Source: Taudactylus pleione (Eukaryota; Chordata; Amphibia; Anura; Myobatrachidae). From it: a stretch of 64,000 bases of DNA. Each line of letters opens with the position of its first letter. Position 1 is the first letter of the stretch. The position numbers and the translations under genes are program-made. This document shows, one piece after another, positions 11,870 to 23,044 of this stretch. The stretch is from NCBI GenBank assembly GCA_031769625.1, contig JAUIMM010001417.1, positions 558,001 through 622,000 of the forward strand. Reading direction: 5' to 3'. The notes under the pieces are model-generated. The model saw only the letters and a program-made list of their open reading frames with translations. It did no database searches and was not told where the DNA came from.

Positions 11870-12039
11870 GGGGGAAATGTATCAAACCTTAGAGAGAGAG
11901 ATACAGAGGAGAAATTGCCCACATCACCCAATCAGCTTGTAGCTTTTATTATCAAGTACAGTTTGTAAATGACAGAAGCTGATTGTTGCAAAGAGCAACT
12001 TCTCCACTTTGCCTCTGTGAGGTTTGATACATCTCCCCC
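11870..12039. mobile_element. 170-bp MITE with GGGGG-AATGTATCAAACC ends
   Basis: The left end GGGGGAAATGTATCAAACCT and the right end AGGTTTGATACATCTCCCCC are inverted repeats. An internal pair (CCAATCAGCTTGTAG / GACAGAAGCTGATTG) makes the whole element hairpin-like. Candidate 3-bp duplications TTT flank it. An element with similar ends is inserted in the KRAB-like exon of gene B (57095-57344). Confidence 0.7.
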
Positions 12040-12127
12040 TTTAGTAACTACTCCCCAGCCAGTGTTACTCCTAAACCCTAATCCTCCTCATGACAATCAT
12101 CAGTACATACACAATGAAGTCACTGAC

Positions 12128-13310
12128 TGTATGGAGATATTGGGGTACAGCCGGGCATGTCTTATTATAGTTACACAGTATGGAGATGTTGGGGTACAGC
12201 CGGGCACGTCTTATTATAGTTACACAGTATGGAGATGTTGGGGTACAGCCGGGCACGTCTTATTATAGTTACACAGTATGGAGATGTTGGGGTACAGCCG
12301 GGCACGGCTTATTATAGTTACACAGTATGGAGATGTTGGGGTACAGCCGGGCACGTCTTATAGTTACACAGTATGGAGATGTTGGGGTACAGCCGGGCAC
12401 GTGTTATTATAGTTACACAGTATGGAGATGTTGGGGTACAGCCAGGCACGTCTTATTATAGTTACACAGTATTGAGATGTTAGGGTACAGCCAGGCACGT
12501 CTTATTAGAGTTACACAGTATGGAGATGTAGGGGTACAGCCAGGCACGTCTTATTATAGTTACACAGTATGGAGATGTTGGGGTACAGCCGGGCACGTCT
12601 TATAGTTACACAGTATGAGATGTTGGGGTACAGCCGGGCACGTCTTATTATGGTTACACAGTATGGAGATGTTGGGGTGCAGCCGGGCACGTCTTATAGT
12701 TACACAGTATGAGATGTTGGGGTACAGCCGGGCACGTCTTATAGTTACACAGTATGGAGATGTTGGGGTGCAGCTGGACACATCTTATAGTTACACAGTA
12801 TGAGATGTTGGGGTACAGCTGGGCACATCTTATAGTTACACAGTATGAGATGTTGGGGTACAGCCGGGCACGTCTTATAGTTACACAATATGAGATGTTG
12901 GGGTACAGCCGGGCACGTCTTATTATAGTTACACAGTATGAGATGTTGGGGTACAGCCGGGCACGTCTTATAGTTACACAGTATGAGATGTTGGGGTACA
13001 GCCGGGCACATCTTATTGTTACACAGTATGGAGATGTTGGGGTACAGCCGGGGACATCTTCTAGTTACACAGTATGGAGATGTTGGGGTACAGCCGGGGA
13101 CACCTTATAGTTAGACAGTATGGAGATGTTGGGGTACAGCCGGGCACGTCTTATAGTTACACAGTATGAGATGTTAGGGTACAGCCGGGCACGTCTTATA
13201 GTTACACAGTATGAGATGTTGGAGTACAGCCGGGCACGTCTTATTGCTACACAGTATGGAGATGTTGGGGTACAGCTGGGCACATCTTATTATAGTTACA
13301 CAGTATGGTA
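12128..13310. repeat. 48-bp minisatellite, about 25 copies, next to the zinc-finger exon
   Basis: Units of about 43-50 bp: TACACAGTATGGAGATGTTG, then GGGTACAGCCGGGCACGTCT, then TATTATAGT of variable length. The array ends only about 50 bp before the zinc-finger exon acceptor at 13358-13359. Confidence 0.92.
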
Positions 13311-13359
13311 AAGTTCTGCAATAAGGCTAATTCCCATATAATTATTCTTTTCCCAGCAG

Positions 13360-14789
13360 ATGGACACAGCAACAGGAATAACTCGGGGAGACGTCTCATA
13401 TTATCTCCAGATTGTGACCTAAATGATAACAACTTCTCACAGGACTCTCCAGGAGAAAACCCCATTATCCCCAGTATACATCAAGCATCTCACAGAGCAG
13501 ATATATCATCTGATCCCTCTAACCACGAAGAATGCTCCCCTGATACTCCCAGTAGTGTTACACACAACTCAGATCACACAGGTGATAAACCATTGTCATG
13601 TTCTGAATGTGGGAAAATATTTACCAAGCAGATCAGTCTTTCTATACATCAAAAGAGAGTACACACAGCTGAAAGGCCTTTTTTATGTTCTGAGTGTGGG
13701 AAATGTTTTACATGTAAATCATATCTTGTTAGACATAAGAGACATTACACAGGTGAAAAACTATTTTCATGTTCTGAGTGTGGGAAATCTTTTACACAGA
13801 AATCAGATCTTGTTATACATCAGAGAAGTCACACAGGTGAAAAACCATTTCCATGCTCTGAGTGTGGGAAATGTTTTACACATAAATCAGTTCTTGTTAC
13901 ACATCATAGAAGTCACACAGGTGAGAAACCATTTCCATGCTCTGAGTGTGGGAAATGTTTTACACGGAATTCAGAACTCGTTCAACATCAGAGATGTCAC
14001 ACAGGGGAGAAACCATTTCCATGCTCTGAGTGTGGGAAATGTTTTACACGGAAATCATTTCTTGTTATACATCAGAGATCTCACACAGGTGAGAAACCAT
14101 TTCCATGCTCTGAGTGTGGGAAATGTTTTACACATAAATCAGTTCTTGTTACACATCATAGAAGTCACACAGGTGAGAAACCATTTCCATGCTCTGAGTG
14201 TGGGAAATGTTTTACACAGAAATCAGAACTTGTTAGACATCAGAGACGTCACACAGGTGAGAAACCATTTCCATGCTCTGAGTGTGGGAAATGTTTTACA
14301 CGGAAATCATTTCTTGTTATACATCAGAGATGTCACACAGGTGAGAAACCATTTCCATGTTCTGTGTTTGGGAAATGTTTTACACAGAAATCAGAACTTG
14401 TTACACATCAGAGACGACACACAGGTGAGAAGCCATTTCCATGCTCTGAGTGTGGGAAATGTTTTACAAAGAAATCACATCTTGTTACACATCAGAGACG
14501 ACACACAGGTGAGAAGCCATTTCCATGCTCTGAGTGTGGGAATTTTTTACACGGAAATCATTTCTTGTTATACATCAGAGATGTCACACAGGTGAGAAAC
14601 CATTTCCATGTTCTGTGTGTGGTAAATGTTTTACACAGAAATCAGAACTTGTTACACATCAGAAACGTCACACAGGAGAAAAGCAAAGTATATGAGCCTA
14701 TAGAAATATATAGAAATTGCAGCGGTATTTGCAGTAGTGTAATATCATTGGGAATTGTCAGAACAAGCATAAATACAATGTTAGACTAG
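13360..14789 (+). CDS. Gene A exon: C2H2 zinc-finger array, frameshifted near its end
   Basis: Acceptor TTTTCCCAGCAG precedes 13360. The N-terminal part reads [20 protein letters not shown] and continues to [15 protein letters not shown], the usual lead-in of amphibian KRAB-like ZNF proteins. Eleven full-length finger units follow with linkers close to HTGEKPF. Finger 1 has H-x4-H spacing; finger 2 ends HKRHY, so its last ligand is altered; finger 10 reads CSVFGKCF and lacks its second Cys. Residues at helix positions -1 to 6 include [56 protein letters not shown] and KKSHLVT, showing a three-finger duplication (4-6 copied as 7-9). At about 14543 one base is missing compared with sister fingers, so finger 12 and a further finger are out of frame and translation ends at TAG 14787-14789 instead of TGA 14693-14695. 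Confidence 0.88.
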
Positions 14790-14840
14790 ATTGCTGTCCA
14801 TGTTGATGGAAGGTAAATGACATTTACATTATCACACTAT

Positions 14841-15419
14841 GGACCTAATTCAGCAGTGGAAGCAAATGCAGCTGCACTCTCTTACAGATCGCAGGTGCTA
14901 ATATATGCTAATGCTGAGGCACAGCCGCCATAACCGCGCCCACTGCTGCCTTCTCCTTACCGTCCAATGTCGACCTCCTGTGTAATAATCGGTACCATCG
15001 CCGCACATCACGCAGTCACAGCATTTACATCATGTCTGACCAGCCGCAAACACTGCAGCTCTCCTGACACGCAGAGAGGTCTCATGCTGCAGCTGCCATC
15101 GTTATGGCTAATTTATACACGCCCATGACATGGCGATCACACGGACAGACATGCCTGCAGGACATGGCGATCACATGGACAGACAAGCCCATGACATGGC
15201 AATCACACGGACACACACGCCTGCAGTTTTCTGTCCACCCCCGTTACCTCCCCCAAACGCTGTCACCCTGCAGCTCACTATGTGATGAATTCCTCTGTGC
15301 GTCCATAATAGCAATGTGATCGCTGTGTGTGCGCAGTGTGACTTATACGCAGGTGTGATCGTAAACATTCGCTCTATCTGCGTAACTATCGTCATTGTGT
15401 CCTCTGCTGAATCAGCCCC
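14841..15419. mobile_element. 579-bp MITE, TIR GGACCTAATTCAGCAG, TSD TAT
   Basis: The left end GGACCTAATTCAGCAG and the right end, reverse complemented GGGGCTGATTCAGCAG, match at 13 of 16 positions. TAT lies on both sides (14838-14840 and 15420-15422). No transposase is visible. The ends and 3-bp duplication resemble the MITEs at 46996, 49333 and 51337, but the interior is different. Confidence 0.72.
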
Positions 15420-15527
15420 TATATACTAATATATTACATTATATTATATATCCACAGGGATGTCACCAACATAGGGCTCCAACATGTTCCTCATGTAATG
15501 GCTTTCAGTTTCCTTATTCTATCAGAT

Positions 15528-15691
15528 CAGAGGTTCCCAAACTCCTCTTATTACAGGCCAAGTATTAAGGATATCCATGCTTGAGCACAGGTCACTTAAT
15601 TAGTGCCTCAGTCAGTTTGAATTAACAATGTGGATTAAAACATGGATATCCTTAAACCTTGGATTGTAATGGCAGAGTTTGGGAAGCTCTG
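15528..15691. mobile_element. 164-bp hAT-like MITE, CAGAGGTTCCCAAAC ends
   Basis: The left end CAGAGGTTCCCAAACTC and the right end GAGTTTGGGAAGCTCTG are inverted repeats, and internal halves (AAGGATATCCATG / CATGGATATCCTTAA) are also inverted. The flanks TATCAGAT and TATTAGAA are a decayed 8-bp duplication (6 of 8). The CAG...CTG ends and 8-bp site fit hAT elements. Confidence 0.7.
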
Positions 15692-15699
15692 TATTAGAA

Positions 15700-16521
15700 T
15701 ATTATTGTGCTATTGGCCTATTTGCACAGTAACAAGACCACATGATGTAATATAGGGACATAACTAATCTGTCATCATGACAATGTGCTGGGAAGTGGGA
15801 AACTATGACATCATGTGATGACTGGGCTGTAAGTGATGGGGTGAGATGGGTGATATAATGACATCTGTAACCTCTGATTTTATCTCGCTGGATCCAGTAT
15901 TCTCTGGTTGGGTTTCCTGGTAAATGGATCTCTAATCTCCTTACAGCAGTCTGATGTCTGGTTCCTTCTAATTAGATCCTCTGTAACCTACTATTTACAC
16001 TGTTCCATAAGATAAGGACATTAATATCATGATCACTTATGTAATTATACATTATTAGATAATGTAATTCGTGTTGGGACACAGGAAGCTGCTGGTCCTG
16101 GTATAAACCACTAACAGTAATGTACATTAGGTGCATCAGGCTCCCGATATCCCCAGCAGAATACAGATGTGAGCAGGGTACGTAGTAATGGAGGAATAAT
16201 ACAGGGACATCACAGGATAAGTAGGATCAGTACAGATTGTCCTCAGTATGTCCTGCACTGTCTCACCTCCCACAGTGGTGACACCACCAGTAATGTGCAT
16301 CAGGCTCCCGATATCCCCAGCAGAATACAGATGTGAGCAGGGTACGTAGTAATGGGGGAATAATACAGGGACATCACAGGATAAGTAGGATCAGTACAGA
16401 TTGTCCTCAGTATGTCCTGCACTGTCTCACCTCCCACAGTGGTGACACCACCAGTAATGTGCAGGGTCAGGAGATGGAGATTATTTGGTAGTGAGGAAAT
16501 CACAGAAAGGACAATACAAGC
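15700..16521. repeat. 3' flank of gene A with a 164-bp tandem duplication (16122-16462)
   Basis: 15700-16121 is unique DNA with no feature recognised. From 16131 the sequence GTGCATCAGGCTCCCGATAT recurs at 16295, and the following 164 bases are nearly identical, ending in the motif CAGTGGTGACACCACCAG. A partial third start is visible near 16452. Confidence 0.75.
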
Positions 16522-16826
16522 TTTGTTATGGAGCATACAAACGGTCAGATTTGTCAGATCTGTCAGATGAACGATTTTACCAAAGATTTGAGCGATTTGA
16601 ACGATTTTTGACTGCATTAAAATGAATGGAATCGTCCAAGTCTGACTGCAAACACATCAGATGTCAGATATTGTTATCTGACCATCGGGAACGCGCATCG
16701 TTCAAATCGTTCATCTGACAGATATGTCAGATTTTCCTTCAGATATGAACGATTGATTGATTTTTGAAATCGTTATCGTTCAGATCTGAAGAAAAATCTG
16801 GCCGTGTGTATACTCCATTATAGACC
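16522..16826. mobile_element. MITE with TATGGAGTATACACACGGCC-type ends
   Basis: The left end TATGGAGCATACAAACGGTC and the right end, reverse complemented AATGGAGTATACACACGGCC, are inverted repeats. The interior repeats CAGATCTGTCAGATGAACGA-like motifs in both orientations. No coding capacity. Target duplication not resolved. Confidence 0.6.
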
Positions 16827-17249
16827 TACAAGTATATGAGATAAAGAGTTTGGTAACAAGTAAGAAAAGCAAACACTGCACGGACCTGTCTGACGTCCAT
16901 GTGGGGTAACACAGCTGCGTGTGGCGCTTGTTAGTATTTACCACACTTTTTAGTACATTGTTAGTAAAGCTGGAATAGTGTCCAGTTGCCCTCTCGGTGG
17001 TGCACATATTCTGTGATGACTGTCAAGGAGAAAATATAATTTCCCTTATGATCAAAAGCATTTGTATGAAGTGAGTTATGCTATTAAAATGATTAGAAAT
17101 GATACAAATATTGATAGGTAATATTACCATATATATCTTAACTAGAAGTAATGTTTTACATTAATAAAACTTAACATATAGATGCACATTGTAAATATTT
17201 ATGTATTTTAAACTTCCAAGAGGGCAAGTTGCCTAAAAAGTTGAGTGAT
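16827..17249. other. AT-rich spacer, nothing recognised
   Basis: About 420 bases between the MITE and the DIRS element. It becomes very AT-rich toward 17220. No exon or repeat recognised. Confidence 0.4.
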
Positions 17250-17396
17250 ATATAAATCATGTTTCTCCTTCATCCACTAGGGGACACTGGAGTCTTCATG
17301 ACAGTGGGGTATAGATGGTGCTAGGTGGGAGCTAGCACTTTACATTTTAGAAGTGTGACTAGCTCCTCCCCCTCTATACCCACTACAAGTCTTAGA
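17250..17396. repeat. DIRS left inverted terminal repeat
   Basis: Contains CTCCTTCATCCACTAGGGGA and CACTGGAGTCTTCATGACAG and continues to CTCCCCCTCTATACCC. It matches the reverse complement of the right end, but the outermost 20-30 bases differ from it (CATCCACTAG here, GATTCCATAG on the right). Confidence 0.85.
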
Positions 17397-17919
17397 TTGT
17401 CCCTCGTTAGTTAAAACCGCCACTGGCAGCCAGGCAGTTTGTAAGTATGCCCTGGCTACCTTGATTAGCGAGGTAGCCAGGTTAAACACACAGGCAGTGT
17501 TTAAGGCAGCAGTGGCTCCGATTGGTGGAGTAAGAACAGACAGGCTGGGTGGGGTCTCCTTCACACAATGTGCATTTTGCTTTGAAGTGAGCACCATAGC
17601 GGGGGCGGAGCCTAACTCCAGACTCCTGCTCCTTCCTTCCAGTGCTTCTCAGAAGTGTGCTGGCGGCCATTAAATGGAGGAGACTATACTGCTGGTGCTG
17701 CACTGAGACTGAGAGCCAGACCTGTCCTGTAAGTGCACAGTAGGATTTAGGCTGGTTAGGAGAGCATTTAGGCACAGTAACTACTTTATTCGCAATATAG
17801 TTACTTGGTAAAAGTGCCTAGCATTTTTCTGCCCTCTCCTACCTCTGCATATCTCAGTCTTTACCTGTTAACCCTCTCCACTACACTTTACCGTTGTTTG
17901 TGTGGGGTTTGTATGTACC

Positions 17920-19262
17920 ATGGCTGGAAGGGGCTCTAAAGCTTATCAGAAATCATTTACCTGTGTGCAGAAAAGTATACACGGGCAGTCATCTAGCCCC
18001 ATATTCTGTGACAAGTGTAATCCACAGCAAGAGTCTCCACGGATGACAGAACCGCCGTCTTGGGCGGAAGAGTTTGCATCCGTTATGTCACATCTCTGCT
18101 GAGCTGGAGGCTTCTCATAAAGAGAGAGACATTTCTAGGTCAGCTACTATAGAAGTACCTAAAGACCATGCCTATGCCGGTTCATCTATGGAGGGAATGA
18201 CAAAATCCATGTTGTTGTCTTGTGCCACGTCGTCGGGACCTTCACCGCAGGTCTCAAAAAAGAGACTATTACCCTCAGTTCTCCAGTCGGACGACTCAGA
18301 GGAGGAGGAAATGCCGGCTCTAGAGGATGGCGAATATACTCAGGATTCACCTGAGGAGCTCCAAGAGGAGATTGAGCCTGTGTCCTAAGGGATAGAAGGG
18401 TTAATCTGCAATCCGACAAGTATTGCAGATAGATGATGAGGAAAAGGGGCCTGCACGGCAGTCTTTTTAGCGAAACAGAGGCAGGTTACTTTTCCAATTT
18501 CAGAAGAACTAGATTCTCTCCTGGTTTCAGCTGGGAACATCTGGATAAAAAATTTCAGATGCCCCGACGATTGTTATCTTCCTATCCTTTTCCTGCAGAT
18601 AGCAGAAAATCTTGTGAGACTCCTACAGTAGATTCTTTGTTCTCTTCTATCTGAAAAGACTATTCTACCGGTCCCTGGTGCCATGTCTTTGAAAGAGACA
18701 TTGGACAGGAGGCTGGAGAATACTGTCAAGTCCATTTTTATTGCTGAGGGGGTGACTTTCCGTCCTGCGATTTTAAGCTGCTGGACTAACAAAGCTATTG
18801 AGGTTTGTGCAAAACGATTAGCTGAAGGGATGAGACAGGCTCCCGGTGGAACTTATTCCTCTAGAACACATAGGAGAAGCTGCAGCCTACCTTGGAGAGG
18901 TGTCCAAGGATGTTTGTAATCTCGCCTCCAGAACTTCAGCTCTGGTGGTTTCAGCGCGCAGGGCGCTTTGGCTTCATCAATGGCAGGCGGACGTGGATAC
19001 GAAAAAAGCTGTGGAAGCTCTTTCCTTCAAGGAAAAAATCTTATTTGGAGCGGAACTTGATAAGTGGATTTCTGATGCTACTGGTGGTAAATCCACTTAT
19101 TTTCCATCACGGGGTCCGCCTCCTAGAAGGCCCTACTTGGGGCCCTCGTTTCGGTCCTTTCGTTCCCCAGGTCGTTTCCATGGTCGCTCAAGAGGACCTA
19201 CTACCCGTGGTTCCAGAGGTCATGGCAGATTCGCAGCAATAGCTGCTCAACAGGAGAATTAG
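17920..19262 (+). pseudogene. DIRS gag-like region, broken
   Basis: Readable pieces in shifting frames: a start at 17920 (MAGRGSKAYQKSFTCVQK) with a Cys-containing segment CDKCNPQQE, an acidic stretch DDSEEEEMPALEDGEYTQDS at about 18290-18340, and a C-terminal part 18846-19262 with SARRALWLHQWQAD, ATGGKSTYFPS and an Arg/Gly/Pro-rich tail. The order and the ATGGKS and RRALWL motifs are typical of amphibian and fish DIRS gag-like proteins. At least two frame changes and stops separate the pieces, so no full protein can be made. Confidence 0.75.
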
Positions 19263-19278
19263 TCTGCCACCCAATCGA

Positions 19279-20960
19279 GTGCATGACGGGCTTCCCTCTC
19301 ACCTGGGGGACACCAGGGTGGGAGCACGTTTTCAGGACTTCATAGAAGTATGGACAGAATCTTGTACAGACACTTGGTTTCTGGACCTCATCACCCAAGG
19401 ATTCAAGCTCGATTTTCAGTTTCAACCTCCCCTCCAGTTTTTCACAACAAGTTTGCCAGTTTCCAATGACAGGAGTGTCATATTACAGCAGGCAATAGAC
19501 AAACTTCTATCCGCGAGGGTTTCAGTCCAGGTTCCCAGGCATCAAACTGGACAAGATTTCTACTCCAGTTTGTTCGTGGTTCTGAAGCCGGACGGCTTGG
19601 GCAGACCTATTCTGAACTTAGATCTCAATCCCTACCTGATGATTTTCAAGTTCAAGATGGAGTCCCTTCAGTCTGTTATTGCAGGTCTGGAGGAAGGCGA
19701 ATTCATGGTATCTTTAAATATCAAGGACGCCTACCTTCACATTCCTATCTGGCCGCCTCACCAGGCGTTTTTTAAATTTGCCTTTCAGACCTTACCCTTC
19801 GGCTTATCAGCCCCCAGGGTATTCACGATGGTCAGGTCTCCTTCGGATACAAGGGATCACAATCATCCCTTACCTAGACTATCTCCTTCTGAAGGCTCAT
19901 TCCAGAGAACAATTACAGCAGAACATAGTGACTCACAAGCTCCTCATAGGTCACGGGTGGATCCTGAACTTTCCCAAGTCTCATCTGCAACTGACACAAA
20001 GGCTCCAGATTCTAGGAATGATTCTGGACATGCTATGTCAGTGGGTTTTCCTTCCCCAGAGAAAGGCAGCCTCCATACAGCAAATAGTGAGGTCAGTCCT
20101 TCGACATCATCTGGTATCGGTGTACGTCTGCATTCAACTCCTGGGAAAGATGGTGGTGGCATTCCAGGCCATTCCTTACAGACATTTCCACTCCAGACCG
20201 TTTCAGCTCAACCTTCTCTCCCAATGGTCAGGATCCCATCTTTTCCTCCACCAACGTGTGAGGTTAAGTCCCAAAACTCAGATATCCCTTCTATGGTGGC
20301 CGAAATCGTCGCAGCTATTGGAGGGCAAGAGATTCGGAGAGTAGGATTAGACTCTCCTCAGCACAGATGCAGATCTGAGAGGGTAGGGGGCAGTGATTTG
20401 GGAACACCACTTCTAAGGTCACTGGACCTCACGGGAAGCGAATCTGCCGATAAACATCCTGGAATTACGAGCAGTGTTCTACACTCTTCAACTAGCACAT
20501 CACCTGTTGCGGAGCCGAGCAGTTAGAGTCCAGTCGGACAACGCCACGGCAGTGGTGTACATAAACTGATGGGGCGGCACTTGAAGTCAGGCAGCAATGA
20601 AGAAAGTAAGCCGCATCCTACTCTGGGCAGAAAAGTTTGCGGTGGCAATTTCAGCAATTTTCATTCCAGGCGTCGACAATTGGGAGGCAGACTACAGGAC
20701 TTGCTCCCAGGGGAATGGGCGCTCCATCCTTAGGTGTTTTCGACAGCTTGTCCAATGGTGGGGTCTTCCACAGGTCGACCTCATGGCATCCAGACAAAAT
20801 CATCAACTGCCTCTGAACTGCTCTCGAACGAGAAAGCGGGAGGCAGTGGCAGTGGACGCACTTTCAACACCATGGTGATTCCGTTTTTGTTCCTCTTCTC
20901 CCTCGGATTCTACAACGCATCAAGAGGGAGAGCTTGGTATTCCAACCTTCGCCTTCTACT
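19279..20960 (+). pseudogene. DIRS reverse transcriptase and RNase H, catalytically dead
   Basis: RT motifs are seen in order: SSLFVVLKPDGLGRPILNLD (about 19570-19625), SLNIKDAYLHIPI (19710-19750), FKFAFQTLPFGLSAPRVFT (19780-19830), then after a frame change near 19820 IIPYLDYLLLKA. The catalytic box is YLDY where active enzymes have YLDD, so an essential metal-binding Asp is lost. RNase H-like remnants follow (SDNATAVVYIN, stop, WGGT, stop; then GVDNWEADY and VDLMASRQN near 20690-20800). Several internal stops are present. Confidence 0.85.
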
Positions 20961-21099
20961 GATCGACAATCCGTGGCCCATACCTCTGATAGAGGATCTC
21001 TTACTACAGGGTCCTTTAATCTATCCATACTTAATGTGGCTACCTTTGACGGTGTGGCTGTTGAAAGAGTCATATTACGATGAAAAGGAATCACATCCA

Positions 21100-22035
21100 G
21101 GGTAATCCCTGCTATGCTTTGAGCTCGGAAAGAAGTTACTTAGAAACATTACCACAGTATTTGAAAGGGTTGTTTCATGGTGTGAAAGGCGAGAGTCACC
21201 ACCTACAGTTTTTAATCTAGCCAAACTCCTGCTTTTTCTGCAAGCAGGCTTCTCGGCCGGCCTACACCTGGGTTCTCTGAAAGTTCAGATTTCAGCACTG
21301 TCTGAATTTTTCCAGAAGAAGCTGCCCTTGATACCAGATGTTCAGACCTTTCTGCAAAGAGTTATTTGGTTACAACTACCCTTTGTGCCTCCTACAGTTC
21401 CATGGGATCTGTATCTGGTCATTTTCTTCTTACAATCTCTTCTGTTTGAACCTTTGGAGGCTGTGGAGTTTAAATTTGGTACTTTTACTTGCGCTGGCCT
21501 CAGCCAGACGGTTGTCAGAGCTTGGGGCTCTATCCTTTCGTCCTCTATACTTGGTATTTCATTCAGATAAGGCAGAACTTTTCCCAAAGTGGTTTCAGCT
21601 TTCCACATTAATCAACCTATTGTGGTACCGATTCTTCCACAGGACTCGCCAACTTCAAGATCCTTGGATGGCTCTTTGGATCTATGTGAAATGGACAGCA
21701 GCAATATGTAAGACAGACGATCTGTTTTGCCTTATATGGTGCTGCTCATCCTGGTTGGCCAGATTCCAAACAAATGCCTGCTAGATTAGTCTGACCATCA
21801 GTCACGCATATGTGACCTCCTCCAAGGAGTGTCCTTTTTCTATTATTGTGCATTCCACTCGTTCAGTGGGTTCCTCATGGGTGGCTGCTCGCGGGTTTCC
21901 ATGTAGTTACTTTGTCGGCTATTTGGTCTGGCCGACATACCTTTCTTTGTTTTTAGAGTTGACATGTTTGTGGCCTCTGCAGCGCAGTACGGCCGTGCTG
22001 ATTTTCAGGGTTCTCAAGCTCGCCCGCCCTTAATG
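21100..22035 (+). pseudogene. DIRS tyrosine recombinase, broken
   Basis: The box with the first catalytic Arg reads ALASARRLSELGALSF (about 21490-21540), followed in another frame by HSTRSVGSSWVAARGF (about 21850-21900), matching the H-x-x-R box of DIRS recombinases. The segments lie in different frames with stops between. The family integrates circular DNA copies by recombination. Confidence 0.8.
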
Positions 22036-22051
22036 GGAGCTCTGGGACTTC

Positions 22052-22155
22052 CCCACTGTCATGAAGACTCCAGTGTCCCCTAGTGGATGAAGGAGAAAAC
22101 AAGATTTTGGTACTTAACGATAAATCCCTTTCTCCGATTCCATAGGGGACACTGG
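22052..22155. repeat. DIRS internal complementary region
   Basis: Left half CCCCACTGTCATGAAGACTC to GGATGAAGGAG is the complement of the left terminal repeat; right half GATAAATCCCTTTCTCCGAT to CATAGGGGACACTGG is the complement of the right one, joined by AAAACAAGATTTTGGTACTT. It serves as the template that restores both ends during replication. Confidence 0.85.
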
Positions 22156-22332
22156 ACGCCCACCCTGCACTGTTCCTTCCTGCCATGGTTATAGTCATTA
22201 TGTTATGACTGATGTTTTCTTTGTACTGTAATTTCAAACTTGTGACACGTTCCGTGTTGTGGTTGTTATGTGTACATGCTTCACCTCCTTCTCTTACGTT
22301 TGTTTCTTCCAGCTCTCCTCGGGCACAGTTTC

Positions 22333-22505
22333 CTAAGACTGGGCTTGTAGGGGGGTATAGAGGGGGAGTAGCTAGTCACACTTCTAAAATATAAAGTTCC
22401 AGCTCCCACTTAGCACAATCTATACCCCACTGTCATGAAGACTCCAGTGTCCCCTATGGAATCAGAGAAAGGGATTTATCGGTAAGTACCAAAATCCTGT
22501 TTTCT
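22333..22505. repeat. DIRS right inverted terminal repeat
   Basis: Contains GGGGGTATAGAGGGGGAGTA, CTAGTCACACTTCTAAAATA and CACTGTCATGAAGACTCCAG, the complement of the left repeat in the same order, ending near GTACCAAAATCCTGTTTTCT. Confidence 0.85.
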
Positions 22506-23044
22506 GAGACTCACATAAACTTGTGACCGTCTGAGAGCCCATAGATAAGATCTGCTCTGGTGGGTCACACCAGTGACTAAGTACAATCACAATGACCACC
22601 TTAACAAGCCCTGTGTGACCATCTGTGACCAAGTGACTTCATTTCCTGATATTATGGAGAAGCCAAACCAAGCTGGCACAATATTAGCCGATCCCCTGTA
22701 TGATGTATGAGACATTCCTGGAATCCAAGAGGACTCTGGACCTATGGAGATTGAGTTACAGCCTAGGACATTTGCATACAAGCAATAGGAATTAGGTAAT
22801 GTTACTTTACAGTCTCCAAGATGAAGACTGAGGACACCGATTAGATGTTGGCACTGGTTACTTATGAATATTGTAATGAGATAATTAGCTTTTAGAATTC
22901 AAGCTGAAACATGCATGTAGCTGCTGCTGACTGCACAATATCTATATGCCAATGACTGCTGACTTGTAATTCCCTGATATAGAAACATCATATAAAGATG
23001 ATTTATGTTTACCTTTTGCATGGTGTTCAAGTTATTTATGTATC
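22506..23044. other. unique spacer, nothing recognised
   Basis: About 540 bases between the DIRS element and the next minisatellite. No open frame of note, no inverted ends, no exon recognised. Confidence 0.45.

Larger units (their letters stand above)
2784..14789 (+). pseudogene. Gene A: KRAB-like C2H2 zinc-finger gene, damaged, 5' exons absent
   Basis: Four exons are visible: KRAB-like 2784-2907, small exon 3026-3123, acidic repeat exon 3273-4101 and zinc-finger exon 13360-14789. Their splice phases fit each other (1, 0, 1), which supports the model. The expected product is a nuclear DNA-binding regulator with an N-terminal repressor-recruiting module and a C-terminal finger array. Damage seen: base 3025 is A where an acceptor AG is expected, and skipping the 98-nt exon would shift the frame; finger 10 lacks its second Cys; a one-base deletion in finger 12 replaces the last fingers with a shifted tail. 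The start and linker exons are not in the window. The 9.3-kb last intron is almost wholly tandem repeat. I infer a recent pseudogene, or a gene with a shortened product; transcripts would decide. Confidence 0.75.
17250..22505 (+). mobile_element. DIRS-type tyrosine-recombinase retrotransposon, structurally complete, coding regions decayed
   Basis: A 5.3-kb element with inverted terminal repeats at 17250-17396 and 22333-22505, and an internal complementary region at 22052-22155 whose left half complements the left end (CTAGTGGATGAAGGAG) and right half complements the right end (CTTTCTCCGATTCC). That arrangement is diagnostic of DIRS elements, which replicate through a circular intermediate and integrate by tyrosine recombinase without target duplication. 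Inside, in order: gag-like region, reverse transcriptase plus RNase H, and tyrosine recombinase, each broken by stops or frameshifts. It lies downstream of gene A in the same orientation. The element cannot be autonomous as it stands. Confidence 0.9.
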
